Origin: Carya illinoinensis
Lineage: Eukaryota > Streptophyta > Magnoliopsida > Fagales > Juglandaceae
Assembly: GCF_018687715.1 (NCBI RefSeq)
Contig: NC_056755.1
Location: 24,621,001-24,685,000, forward strand
Direction: 5' to 3'
DNA length: 64,000 nt
The notes beneath the pieces were generated by a model. It was not told where the DNA came from, ran no database searches, and saw nothing but the letters and a program-made list of their open reading frames with translations. Numbering within the stretch: the first letter of the stretch is position 1; the number at the start of each line of letters is the position of its first letter. This document shows positions 9,664 to 22,574 of this stretch, in pieces. Both the position numbers and the translations under genes were made by a program.

Positions 9664-11101
9664 ATTCACTCTTAGATTGATAAAGAACAAGAATAGAAGT
9701 CGTAAGGTCCACATATATAAGCTAAGAAAGAATTAAAAAGGAAATTAACCTGAAAACACGGTTTAGAGATGACTATCGACTTGTGAGTTGATTAATGCCC
9801 TCAACTCAAGTTAGAAGCTCAACCATGGTGAGATGAGAACATGTGGGGCGTGTGGCACTTCTTTGGCTTGAGGGAAACCGTTTGTATGCTGAATGGGGGC
9901 TACAATTGGAACAGTGATAGAAAAGATAGGTTTATTCAAGTCAATTCGTTCAGTGCTAGAAATGAGCTGTAAGGCTTTAATCATGGACGCATTTGATGAG
10001 ATTTCCCTTGAGAAAATGGTGTAAAGGGCGTTGGCTTTGGGCCGATTAGTTGCAATGCACATGGAGGTGCGCGTAGGTGGGCGATTGGCTGTGACTTGTC
10101 TGTTCCATTGACATTCCTTTTGTCGAAATGTGCTGGATCAAGTGTATTCTTCAAATTCACTCTATGAAGGATGAACAACAACAATTAAATTTGTAAGGCT
10201 CATTTAGAAAAGGTGAGATAGAATTAAAAGGGCAATTATGTTCAAAACAAGGTTTTGTGATGACTAATCACTTGTGAGTTGATTAATGCCCTCAACTTTA
10301 TTCAGAAACCTAACAATGGTGGAATGAGAACTTTAGGGCCGTGTGGCACATCCTAAACTCGAGGAAAACCAATGGTTTGGCGTATGTGCGCAAGAATTCA
10401 TGAAAAGACGGGTTTCTTCGAGCCAATTCGTCCAATGCCTGAAACGAACCAGGAGTGTTAATGAGGGATGGATGTGATGTGAGATTGCCCTTGAGAAAAT
10501 GGTTGAAGAGGCTTGGGCTTTGGGCTGATTAGTTCCAATGCACATGCAGGTGCACCTACGTGGGATTGTATTCCATCTATTGAAATGTGTTGGATCAATT
10601 CTAATCCACTAATTCACTCTATGAATGATGAGAAACAACAATAAAAGTCATAAGGTGCGTATAAAAAAGGCGAGAATGAATTAATAAGAAAATTAAGCTC
10701 AAAACATCGTTTAGAGACGACTAATCACCTGTAAGTTTGTTAATGCCGTCAACTTAAGTTAAAACCTTCATAATGGTAGGTTGTGGTCATGAAGGACATG
10801 TGGCACTTCTTGGGCTCGATGGAAACCGATGGTGGGGCTTATGTGGGCTGCGATTGGAAGAACGAAAGGAAAGGCGGGTTTGTTCGGGGCCAATTCGTCC
10901 ATTTCTAGTAATGAGCTGGAAGGGTTAAGGTGGGAGGCATTTCATGAGATTTCACTTGAGAAAATAATATAAAAGGCATGGGTTAGGGGCTGATTAGTTG
11001 CAATGCACATGGATGTGCACCAAGGTGGCGATTGGCTGGGACTTGGGCGTTGGAATGACATTCCTTCAACGGAAATGTCGTGGATCAATTCCAATCCACT
11101 A
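9664..11101. repeat. HOR unit U6 (1438 bp)
   Basis: A 9664-10154 (491, extra G in GTAGGTGGGCGATTGG near 10080), B 10155-10611, C 10612-11101. The insertion shifts the minus-strand frame that is open across most other A monomers. Confidence 0.95.
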
Positions 11102-12537
11102 ATTCACTCTTAGATTGATAAAGAACAAGAATAGAAGTCGTAAGGTCCACATATATAAGCCAAGAAAGAATTAAAAAGGAAATTAACCTGAAAACACGGT
11201 TTAGAGATGACTATGGACTTGTGAGTTGATTAATGCCCTCAACTCAAGTTAGAAGCTCAACCATGGTGAGATGAGAACATGTGGGGCGTGTGGCACTTCT
11301 TTGGCTTGAGGGAAACCGTTTGTATGCTGAATGGGGGCTACAATTGGGACAGTGATAGAAAAGATAGGTTTATTCGAGTCAATTCGTTAAGTGCTAGAAA
11401 TGAGCTGTAAGGCTTTAATCATGGACGCATTTGATAACATTTCCCTTGAGAAAATGGTGTAAAGGGCGTTGGCTTTGGGCCGATTAGTTGCAATGCACAT
11501 GGAGGTGCGCGTAGGTGTCGATTGGCTGTCACTTGTCTATTCCATTGACATTCCTTTTGTCGAAATGTGCTGGATCAAGTGTATTCTTCAAATTCACTCT
11601 ATGAAGGATGAACAACAACAATTAAATTTGTAAGGCTCATTTAGAAAAGGTGAGATAGAATTAAAAGGGCAATTATGTTCAAAACAAGGTTTTGTGATGA
11701 CTAATCACTTGTGAGTTGATTAATGCCCTCAACTTTATTCAGAAACCTAACAATGGTGGAATGAGAACTTTAGGGCCGTGTGTCACATCCTAGGCTCGAG
11801 GAAAACCAATGGTTTGGCGTCTGTGTGCAAGAATTCATGAAAAGACGGGTTTCTTCGAGCCAATTCGTCCAACGCCTGAAACGAACCAGGAGTGTTAATG
11901 AGGGATGGATGTGATGTGAGATTGCCCTTGAGAAAATGGTTTAAGAGGCTTGGGCTTTGCGCTGATTAGTTCCAATGCACATGCAGGTGCACCTACGTGG
12001 GATTTTATTGCATCTATTGAAATGTGTTGGATCAATTCTAATCCACTAATTCACTCTATGGATGATGAGAAACAACAATAAAAGTCATAAGGTCCGTATA
12101 AAAAAGGCGAGAATGAATTAATAGAAAATTAAGCTCAAAACATCGTTTAGAGACGACCAATCACCTGTAAGTTTGTTAATGCCGTCAACTTAAGTTAAAA
12201 CCTTCACAATGGCAGGTTGTGGTCATGAAGGACATGTGGCACTTCTTGGGCTCGATGGAAACCGATGGTGGGGCATATGTGGGCTGCGATTGGAAGAACG
12301 AAAGAAAAGGCAGGTTTGTTCGGGGCCAATTCATCCATTTCTAGTAATGAGCTGGAAGGGCTCAGGTGGGAGGCATTTCATGAGATTTCACTTGAGAAAA
12401 TAATATAAAAGGTATGGGTTAGGGGCTGATTAGTTGCAATGCACATGGATGTGCACCAAGGTGGGGATTGGCGGGGACTTGGGCGTTGGAATGACATTCC
12501 TTCAACGGAAATATCGTGGATCAATTCCAATCCACTA
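11102..12537. repeat. HOR unit U7 (1436 bp)
   Basis: A 11102-11591, B 11592-12048, C 12049-12537 (489, one A lost in TAATAGAAAATT). A has the variant set GGGACAGTG, CGTTAAGTGC, GATAACATT and GTGTCGATTGGCTGTCAC, shared only with U10 and U11. Confidence 0.95.
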
Positions 12538-13974
12538 ATTCACTCTTAGATTGATAAAGAACAAGAATAGAAGTCGTAAGGTCCACATATATAAGCTAAG
12601 AAAGAATTAAAAAGGAAATTAACCTGAAAACACGGTTTAGAGATGACTATTGACTTGTGAGTTGATTAATGCCCTCAACTCAAGTTAGAAGCTCAACCAT
12701 GGTGAGATGAGAACATGTGGGGCGTGTGGCACTTCTTTGGCTTGAGGGAAACCGTTTGTATGCTGAATGGGGGCTACAATTGGAACAGTGATAGAAAAGT
12801 TAGGTTTATTCGAGTCAATTCGTTCAGTGCTAGAAATGAGCTGTAAGGCTTTAATCATGGACGCATTTGATGAGATTTCCCTTGAGAAAATGGTGTAAAG
12901 GGCATTGGCTTTGGGCCGATTAGTTGCAATGCACATGGAGGTGCGCGTAGGTGGCTATCGGCTGTGACTTGTCTGTTCCATTGACATTCCTTTTGTCGAA
13001 ATGTGCTGGATCAAGTGTATTCTTCAACTTCACTCTATGAAGGATGAACAACAACAATTAAATTTGTAAGGCTCATTTAGAAAAGGTGAGATAGAACTAA
13101 AAGGGCAATTATGTTCAAAACAAGGTTTTGTGATGACTAATCACTTGTGAGTTGATTAATGCCCTCAACTTTATTCAGAAACCTAACAATGGTGGAATGA
13201 GAACTTTAGGGCCGTGTGGCACATCCTAGGCTCGTGGAAAACCAATGGTTTGGCGTATGTGAGCAAGAATTCATGAAAAGACGGTTTTCTTCGAGCCAAT
13301 TCGTCCAATGCCTGAAACGAACCAGGAGTGTTAATGAGGGATGGATGTGATGTGAGATTGCCCTTGAGAAAATGGTTTAAGAGGCTTGGGCTTTGGGCTG
13401 ATTAGTTCCAATGCACATGCAGGTGCACCTACGTGGGATTGTATTCCATCTATTGAAATGTGTTGGATCAATTCTAATTCACTAATTCACTCTATGAATG
13501 ATGAAAAACAACAATAAAAGTCATAAGGTCCGTATAAAAAAGGCGAGAATGAATTAATAAGAAAATTAAGCTCAAAACATCGTTTAGAGACGACTAATCA
13601 CCTGTCAGTTTGTTAATGCCGTCAACTTAAAGTTAAAACCTTCACAATGGCAGGTTGTGGTCATGAAGGACATGTGGCACTTCTTGGGCTCGATGGAAAC
13701 TGATGGTGGGGCTTATGTGGGCTGCGATTGGAAGAACGAAAGGAAAGGCGGGTTTGTTTGGGGCCAATTCGTCCATTTCTAGTAATGAGCTGGAAGGGTT
13801 AAGGTGGGAGGCATTTCATGAGATTTCACTTGAGAAAATAATATAAAAGGCATGGGTTAGGGGCTGATTAGTTGCAATGCACATGGATGTGAACAAGGTG
13901 GCGATTGGCGGGGACTTGGGCGTTGGAATGACATTCCTTCAACGGAAATGTCGTGGATCAATTCCAATCCGCTA
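12538..13974. repeat. HOR unit U8 (1437 bp)
   Basis: A 12538-13027, B 13028-13484, C 13485-13974. B has GGCTCGTGGAAAACC and GTGAGCAAG, shared with U11 and U12. C keeps 490 bp only because an extra A (ACTTAAAGTT) offsets a lost base in GATGTGAACAAGG. Confidence 0.95.
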
Positions 13975-15404
13975 ATTCACTCTTAGATTGATAAAGAACA
14001 AGAATAGAAGTCGTAAGGTCCACATATATAAGCTAAGAAAAAATTAAAAAGGAAATTAACCTGAAAACACGGTTTAGAGATGACTATTGACTTGTGAGTT
14101 GATTAATGCCCTCAACTCAAGTTAGAAGCTCAACCATGGTGAGATGGGAACATGTGGGGCGTGTGGCACTTCTTTGGCTTGAGGGAAACCGTTTGTATGC
14201 TGAATGGGGGCTACAATTGGAACAGTGATAGAAAAGATAGCTTTATTCGAGTCAATTTGTTCAGTGCTAGAAATGAGCTGTAAGGCTTTAATGATGGACG
14301 CATTTGATAAGATTTCCCTTGAGAAAATGGTGTAAAGGGCGTTGGCTTTGGGCCGATTAGTTGCAATGCACATGGAGGTGCGCGTAGGTGGCAATTGGCT
14401 GTGACTTGTCTGTTCCATTGACATTCCTTTTGTCGAAATGTGCTGGATCAAGTGTATTCTTCAATTTCACTCTATGAAGGATGAACAACAACAATTAAAT
14501 TTGTAAGGCTCATCTAGAAAAGGTGAGATAGAATTAAAAGGGCAATTATGTTCAAAACAAGGTTTTTTGATGACTAATCACTTGTGAGTTGATTAATGCC
14601 CTAACTTTATTCAGAAACCTAACAATGGTGGAATGAGAACTTTAGGGCCGTGCGGCACATCCTACGCTCGAGGAAAACCAATGGTTTGGCGTATGTGCGC
14701 AAGAATTCATGAAAAGACGGTTTTCTGCGAGCCAATTCGTCCAACGCCTGAAACGAACCAGGAGTGTTAATGAGGGATGGATGTGATGTGAGATTGCCCT
14801 TGAGAAAATGGTTTAAGAGGCTTTGGGCTGATTAGTTCCAATGCACATGCAGGTGCACCTACGTGGGATTGTATTCCATCTATTGAAATGTGTTGGATCA
14901 ATTCTAATCCACTAATTCACTCTATGAATGATGAGAAACAACAATAAAAGTCATAAGGTCCGTATAAAATAGGCGAGAATCAATTAATAAGAAAATTAGG
15001 CTCAAAACATCGTTTAGAGACGACCAATCACCTGTAAGTTTGTTAATGCCGTCAACTTAATTTAAAACCTTCACAATGGCAGGTTGTGGTCATGAAGGAC
15101 GTGTGGCACTTCTTGGGCTCGATGGGAACCGATGGTGGGGCTTATGTGGGCTGCGATTGGAAGAACGAAAGAAAAGACGGGTTTGTTCGGGGCCAATTCG
15201 TCCATTTCTAGTAATGAGCTGGAAGGGTTAAGGTGGGAGGCATTTCATGAGATTTCACTTGAGAAAATAATATAAAAGGCATGGGTTAGGGGCTGATTAG
15301 TTGCAATGCACATGGATGTGCACCAAGGTGGCGATTGGCGGGGACTTGGGCGCTGGAATGACATTCCTTCAACGGAAATGTCGTGGATCAATTCCAATCC
15401 ACTA
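13975..15404. repeat. HOR unit U9 (1430 bp)
   Basis: A 13975-14464, B 14465-14914 (450: the 6-bp deletion plus a missing C in GCCCTAACTTT), C 14915-15404. C has AATCAATTAATAAG, ACTTAATTTAAAACC and GGGCGCTGG, shared with U10. Confidence 0.95.
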
Positions 15405-16834
15405 ATTCACTCTTAGATTGATAAAGAACAAGAATAGAAGTCGTAAGGTCCACATATATAAGCTAAGAAAGAATTAAAAAGGAAATTAACCTGAAAACAC
15501 GGTTTAGAGATGACTATGGACTTGTGAGTTGATTAATGCCCTCAACTCAAGTTAGAAGCTCAACCATGGTGAGATGAGAACATGTGGGGCGTGTGGCACT
15601 TCTTTGGCTTGAGGGAAACCGTTTGTATGCTGAATGGGGCCTACAATTGGGACAGTGATAGAAAAGATAGGTTTATTCGAGTCAATTCGTTAAGTGCTAG
15701 AAATGAGCTGTAAGGCTTTAATCATGGACGCATTTGATAACATTTCCCTTGAGAAAATGGTGTAAAGGGCGTTGGCTTTGGGCCGATTAGTTGCAATGCA
15801 CATGGAGGTGCGCGTAGGTGTCGATTGGCTGTCACTTGTCTATTCCATTGACATTCCTTTTGTCGAAATGTGCTGGATCAAGTGTATTCTTCAAATTCAC
15901 TCTATGAAGGATGAACAACAACAATTAAATTTGTAAGGCTCATTTAGAAAAGGTGAGATAGAATTAAAAGGGCAATTATGTTCAAAACAAGGTTTTGTGA
16001 TGACTAATCACTTGTGAGTTGATTAATGCCCTCAACTTTATTCAGAAACCTAACAATGGTGGAATGAGAACTTTAGGGCCGTGTGTCACATCCTAGGCTC
16101 GAGGAAAACCAATGGTTTGGCGTATTTGCGCAAGAATTCATGAAAAGACAGGTTTCTTCGAGCCAATTCGTCCAACGCCTGAAACGAACCAGGAGTGTTA
16201 ATGAGGGATGGATGTGATGTGAGATTGCCCTCGAGAAAATGGTTTAAGAGGCTTGGGCTGATTAGTTCCAATGCACATGCAGGTGCACCTACGTGGGATT
16301 GTATTCCATCTATTGAAATGTGTTGGATCAATTCTAATCCACTAATTCACTCTATGAATGATGAGAAACAACAATAAAAGTCATAAGGTCCGTATAAAAT
16401 AGGCGAGAATCAATTAATAAGAAAATTAGGCTCAAAACATCGTTTAGAGACGACCAATCACCTGTAAGTTTGTTAATGCCGTCAACTTAATTTAAAACCT
16501 TCACAATGGCAGGTTGTGGTCATGAAGGACATGTGGCACTTCTTGGGCTCGATGGGAACCGATGGTGGGGCTTATGTGGGCTGCGATTGGAAGAACGAAA
16601 GAAAAGACGGGTTTGTTCGGGGCCAATTCGTCCATTTCTAGTAATGAGCTGGAAGGGTTAAGGTGGGAGGCATTTCATGAGATTTCACTTGAGAAAATAA
16701 TATAAAAGGCATGGGTTAGGGGCTGATTAGTTGCAATGCACATGGATGTGCACCAAGGTGGCGATTGGCGGGGACTTGGGCGCTGGAATGACATTCCTTC
16801 AACGGAAATGTCGTGGATCAATTCCAATCCACTA
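15405..16834. repeat. HOR unit U10 (1430 bp), 7-bp B deletion
   Basis: A 15405-15894 (U7-like variant set), B 15895-16344 (450), C 16345-16834. B has lost 7 bp (GAGGCTTGGGCTGATTAG), a different product from the common 6-bp loss. C is nearly identical to C of U9. Confidence 0.95.
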
Positions 16835-18271
16835 ATTCACTCTTAGATTGATAAAGAACAAGAATAGAAGTCGTAAGGTCCACATATATAAGCTAAGAAA
16901 GAATTAAAAAGGAAATTAACCTGAAAACACGGTTTAGAGATGACTATGGACTTGTGAGTTGATTAATGCCCTCAACTCAAGTTAGAAGCTCAACCATGGT
17001 GAGATGAGAACATGTGGGGCGTGTGGCACTTCTTTGGCTTGAGGGAAACCGTTTGTATGCTGAATGGGGGCTACAATTGGGACAGTGATAGAAAAGATAG
17101 GTTTATTCGAGTCAATTCGTTAAGTGCTAGAAATGAGCTGTAAGGCTTTAATCATGGACGCATTTGATAACATTTCCCTTGAGAAAATGGTGTAAAGGGC
17201 GTTGGCTTTGGGCCGATTAGTTGCAATGCACATGGAGGTGCGCGTAGGTGTCGATTGGCTGTCACTTGTCTATTCCATTGACATTCCTTTTGTCGAAATG
17301 TGCTGGATCAAGTGTATTCTTCAAATTCACTCTATGAAGGATGAACAACAACAATTAAATTTGTAAGGCTCATTTAGAAAAGGTGAGATAGAATTAAAAG
17401 GGCAATTATGTTCAAAACAAGGTTTTGTGATGACTAATCACTTGTGAGTTGATTAATGCCCTCAACTTTATTCAGAAACCTAACAATGGTGGAATGAGAA
17501 CTTTAGGGCCGTGTGGGACATCCTAGGCTCGTGGAAAACCAATGGTTTGGCGTATGTGAGCAAGAATTCATGAAAAGACGGTTTTCTTCGAGCCAATTCG
17601 TCCAATGCCTGAAACGAACCAGGAGTGTTAATGAGGGATGGATGTGATGTGAGATTGCCCTTGAGAAAATGGTTTAAGAGGCTTGGGCTTTGGGCTGATT
17701 AGTTCCAATGCACAAGCAGGTGCACCTACGTGGGATTGTATTCCATCTATTGAAATGTGTTGGATCAATTCTAATCCACTAATTCACTCTATGAATGATG
17801 AGAAACAACAATAAAAGTCATAAGGTCCGTATAAAAAAGGCGAGAATGAATTAATAAGAAAATTAAGCTCAAAACATCGTTTAGAGACGACTAATCACCT
17901 GTAAGTTTGTTAATGCCGTCAACTTAAGTTAAAACCTTCACAATGGCAGGTTGTGGTCATGAAGGACATGTGGCACTTCTTGGGCTCGATGGAAACCGAT
18001 GGTGGGGCTTATGTGGGCTGCGATTGGAAGAACGAAAGAAAAGACGGGTTTGTTCGGGGCCAATTCGTCCATTTCTAGTAATGAGCTGGAAGGGTTAAGG
18101 TGGGAGGCATTTCATGAGATTTCACTTGAGAAAATAATATAAAAGGCATGGGTTAGGGGCTGATTAGTTGCAATGCACATGGATGTGCACCAAGGTGGCG
18201 ATTGGCGGGGACTTGGGCGCTGGAATGACATTCCTTCAACGGAAATGTCGTGGATCAATTCCAATCCACTA
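16835..18271. repeat. HOR unit U11 (1437 bp)
   Basis: A 16835-17324, B 17325-17781, C 17782-18271. A matches U10 A almost base for base. B instead matches U8 and U12 (GTGTGGGACATCC, GGCTCGTGG), so the relationship switches within the unit. Confidence 0.95.
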
Positions 18272-19701
18272 ATTCACTCTTAGATTGATAAAGAACAAGA
18301 ATAGAAGTCGTAAGGTCCACATATATAAGCTAAGAAAGAATTAAAAAGGAAATTAACCTGAAAACACGGTTTAGAGATGACTATTGACTTGTGAGTTTAT
18401 TAATGACCTCAACTCAAGTTAGAAGCTCAACCATGGTGAGATGGGAAAATGTGGGGCGTGTGGCACTTCTTTGGCTTGAGGGAAACCGTTTGTATGCTGA
18501 ATAGGGGCTACAATTGGAACAGTGATAGAAAAGATAGGTTTATTCGAGTCAATTCGTTCAGTGCTAGAAATGAGCTGTAAGGCTTTAATGATGGACGCAT
18601 TTGATGAGATTTCCCTTGAGAAAATGGTGTAAAGGGCGTTGGCTTTGGGCCGATTAGTTGAAATGCGCATGGAGGTGCGCGTAGGTGGCGATTGGCTGTG
18701 ACTTGTCTGTTCCATTGACATTCCTTTTGTCGAAATGTGCTGGATCAAGTGTATTCTTCAAATTCACTCTATGAAGGATGAACAACAACAATTAAATTTG
18801 TAAGGCTCATTTAGAAAAGGTGAGATAGAACTAAAAGGGCAATTATGTTCAAAACAAGGTTTTGTGATGACTAATCACTTGTGAGTTGATTAATGCCCTC
18901 AACTTTATTCAGAAACCTAACAATGGTGGAATGAGAACTTTAGGGCCGTGTGGGACATCCTAGGCTCGTGGAAAACCAATGGTTTGGCGTATGTGAGCAA
19001 GAATTCATGAAAAGACGGTTTTCTTCGAGCCAATTCGTCCAATGCCTGAAACGAACCAGGAGTGTTAATGAGGGATGGATGTGCTGTGAGATTGCCCTTG
19101 AGAAAATGGTTTAAGAGGCTTTGGGCTGATTAGTTCCAATGCACATGCAGGTGCACCTACGTGGGATTTTATTCCATCTATTGAAATGTGTTGGATCAAT
19201 TCTAATCCACTAATTCACTCTATGAATGATGAAAAACAACAATAAAAGTCATAAGGTCCGTATAAATAAGGCGAGAATGAATTATTAAGAAAATTAAGCT
19301 CAAAACATCGTTTAGAGACGACCAATCACCTGTAAGTTTGTTAATGCCGTCAACTTAAGTTAAAACCTTCACAATGGCAGGTTGTGGTCATGAAGGACGT
19401 GTGGCACTTCTTGGGCTCGATGGGAACCGATGGTGGGGCTTATGTGGGCTTCGATTGGAAGAACGAAAGAAAAGGCGGGTTTGTTCGGGGCAATTCGTCC
19501 ATTTCTAGTAATGAGTTGGAAGGGTTAAGGTGGGAGGCATTTCATGAGATTTCACTTGAGAAAATAATATAAAAGGCATGGGTTAGGGGCTGATTAGTTG
19601 CAATGCACATGGATGTGCACCAAGGTGGCGATTGGCGGGGACTTGGGCGTTGGAATGATATTCCTTCAACGGAAATGTCGTGGATCAATTCCAATCCACT
19701 A
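18272..19701. repeat. HOR unit U12 (1430 bp)
   Basis: A 18272-18761, B 18762-19212 (451), C 19213-19701 (489, one C lost in CGGGGCAATTCG). A has GTTTATTAATGACC and GAATAGGGGC. Confidence 0.95.
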
Positions 19702-21137
19702 ATTCACTCTTAGATTGATAAAGAACAAGAATAGAAGTCGTAAGGTCCACATATATAAGCTAAGAAAGAATAAAAAAGGAAATTAACCTGAAAACACGAT
19801 TTAGAGATGACTATTGACTTGTGAGTTGATTAATGCCCTCAACTCAAGTTAGAAGCTCAACCATGGTCAGATGAGAACATGTGGGGCGTGTGGCACTTCT
19901 TTGGCTTGAGGGAAACCGTTTGTATGCTGAATGGCGGCTACAATTGGAACAGTGATAGAAAAGATAGGTTTATTCGAGTCAATTCGTTCAGTGCTAGAAA
20001 TGAGCTGTAAGGCTTTAATCATGGATGCATTTGCTGAGATTTCCCTTGAGAAAATGGTGTAAAGGGCGTTGGCTTTGGGCCGATTAGTTGCAATGCACAT
20101 GGAGGTGCGCGTAGGTGGCGATTGGCTGTGACTTGTCTGTTCCATCGACATTCCTTTTGTCCAAATGTGCTGGATCAAGTGTATTCTTCAAATCCACTCT
20201 ATGAAGGATGAACAACAACAATTAAATTTGTAAGGCTCATTTAGAAAAGGTGAGATAGAATTAAAAGGGCAATTATGTTCAAAACAAGGTTTTGTGATGA
20301 CTAATCACTTGTGAGTTGATTAATGCCCTCAACTTTGTTCAGAAGCCTAACAATGGTGGAATGAGAACTTTAGGGCCGTGTGGCACATCCTAGGCTCGAG
20401 GAAACCAATGGTTTGGCGTATCTGCGCAAGAATTCATGAAAAGACGGGTTTCTTCGAGCCAATTCGTCCATTGCCTGAAACGAACCAGGAGTGTTAATGA
20501 GGGATGGACGTGATGTGAGATTGCCCTTGAGAAAATGGTTTGACAGGCTCGGGTTTTGGGCTGATTAGTTCCAATGCACATGCAGGTGCACGTACGTGGG
20601 ATTGTATTCCATCTATTGAAATGTGTTGGATCAATTCTAATCCACTAATTCCCTCTGTGAATGATGAAAAACAACAATAAAAGTCATAAGGTCCGTATAA
20701 AAAAGGCGAGAATGAATTAATAAGAAAATTAAGCTCAAAACATCGTTTAGAGACGACTAATCCCCTGTAAGTTTGTTAATGCCGTCAACTTAAGTTAAAA
20801 CCTTCACAATGGCAGGTTGTGGTCATGAAGGACATGTGGCACTTCTTGGGCTCGATGGAAACCGATGGTTGGGCTTATGTGGGCTGCGATTGGAAGAACG
20901 AAAGAAAAGGCGGGTTTGTTCGGGGCCAATTCGTCCATTTCTAGTAATGAGCTGGAAGGGTTCAGGTGGGAGGCATTTCATGAGATTTCACTTGAGAAAA
21001 TAATATAAAAGGCATGGGTTAGGGGCTGATTAGTTGCAATGCACATGGATGTGCACCAAGGTGGCGATTGGCGGGGACTTGGGCGTTCGAATGACATTCC
21101 TTCAACGGAAATGTCGTGGATCAATTCCAATCCACTA
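19702..21137. repeat. HOR unit U13 (1436 bp)
   Basis: A 19702-20191, B 20192-20647 (456, one A lost in GAGGAAACC), C 20648-21137. A has AATAAAAAAGG and CACGATTTAG, otherwise seen in U29 and U37. B starts with the changed box ATCCACTC. Confidence 0.95.
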
Positions 21138-22574
21138 ATTCACTCTTAGATTGATAAAGAACAAGAATAAAAGTCGTAAGGTCCACATATATAAGCTAAG
21201 AAAGAATTAAAAAGGAAATTAACCTGAAAACACGGTTTAGAGATGACTATCGACTTGTGAGTTGATTAATGCCCTCAACTCAAGTTAGAAGCTCAACCAT
21301 GGTGAGATGAGAACATGTGGGGCGTGTGGCACTTCTTTGGCTTGAGGGAAACCGTTTGTATGCTGAATGGGGGCTACAATTGGAACAGTGATAGAAAAGA
21401 TAGGTTTATTCGAGTCAATTTGTTCAGTGCTAGAAATGAGCTGTAAGGCTTTAATCATGGACGCATTTGATGAGATTTCCCTTGAGAAAATGGTGTAAAG
21501 GGCGTTGGCTTTGGGCCGATTAGTTGCAATGCACATGGAGGTGCGCGTAGGTGGCGATTGGCTGTGACTTGTCTGTTCCATTGACATTCCTTTCGTCGAA
21601 ATGTGCTGGATCAAGTGTATTCTTCAAATTCACTCTTTGAAGGATGAACAACAACAATTAAATTTGTAAGGCTCATTTAGAAAAGGTGAGATAGAATTAA
21701 AAGGGCAATTATGTTCAAAACAAGGTTTTGTGATGACTAATCACTTGTGAGTTGATTAATGCCCTCAACTTTATTCAGAAACCTAACAATGGTGGAATGA
21801 GAACTTTAGGGCCGTGTGGCACATCCTAGGCTCGAGGAAAACCAATGGTTTGACGTATGTGCGCAAGAATTCATGGAAAGACGGGTTTCTTCGAGCCAAA
21901 TCGGCCAACGCCTGAAACGAACCAGGAGTGTTAATGAGGGATGGATGTGATGTGAGATTGCCCTTGAGAAAATGGTTTAAGAGGCTTGGGCTTTGGGCTG
22001 ATTAGTTCCAATGCACATGCAGGTGCACCTACGTGGGATTGTATTCCATCTATTGAAATGTGTTGGATCAATTCTAATCCACTAATTCTCTCTATGAATG
22101 ATGAGAAAAAACAATAAAAGTCATAAGGTCCGTATAAAAAAGGCGAGAATGAGTTAATAAGAAAATTAAGCTCAAAACATCGTTTAGAGATGACTAATCA
22201 CCTGTAAGTTTGTTAATGCCGTCAACTTAAGTTAAAACCTTCACAATGGCAGGTTGTGGTCATGAAGGACATGTGGCACTTCTTGGGCTCGATGGAAACC
22301 GATGGTGGGGCTTATGTGGGCTGCGATTGGAAGAACGAAAGAAAAGGCAGGTTTGTTCGGGGCCAATTCGTCCATTTCTAGTAATGAGCTGGAAGGGTTC
22401 AGGTGGGAGGCATTTCATGAGATTTCACTTGAGAAAATAATATAAAAGGTATGGGTTAGGGGCTGATTAGTTGCAATGCACATGGATGTGCACCAAGGTG
22501 GCGATTGGCGGGGACTTGGGCGTTGGAATGACATTCCTTCAACGGAAATGTCGTGGATCAATTCCAATCCACTA
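21138..22574. repeat. HOR unit U14 (1437 bp)
   Basis: A 21138-21627, B 21628-22084, C 22085-22574. Private changes: CTCTTTGAAGG at the B start, TTTGACGTATG and AAATCGGCC in B, and ATTCTCTCTATG and GAGAAAAAAC at the C start. Confidence 0.95.

Noticed and set aside
12209..12403. Short + strand frame (about 64 codons, MAGCGHEGHVALLGLDGN...) in some C monomers
   Set aside because: Present only where a few point changes remove stops (for example U7, U13 and U14), absent in most copies, with no initiation context or domain.
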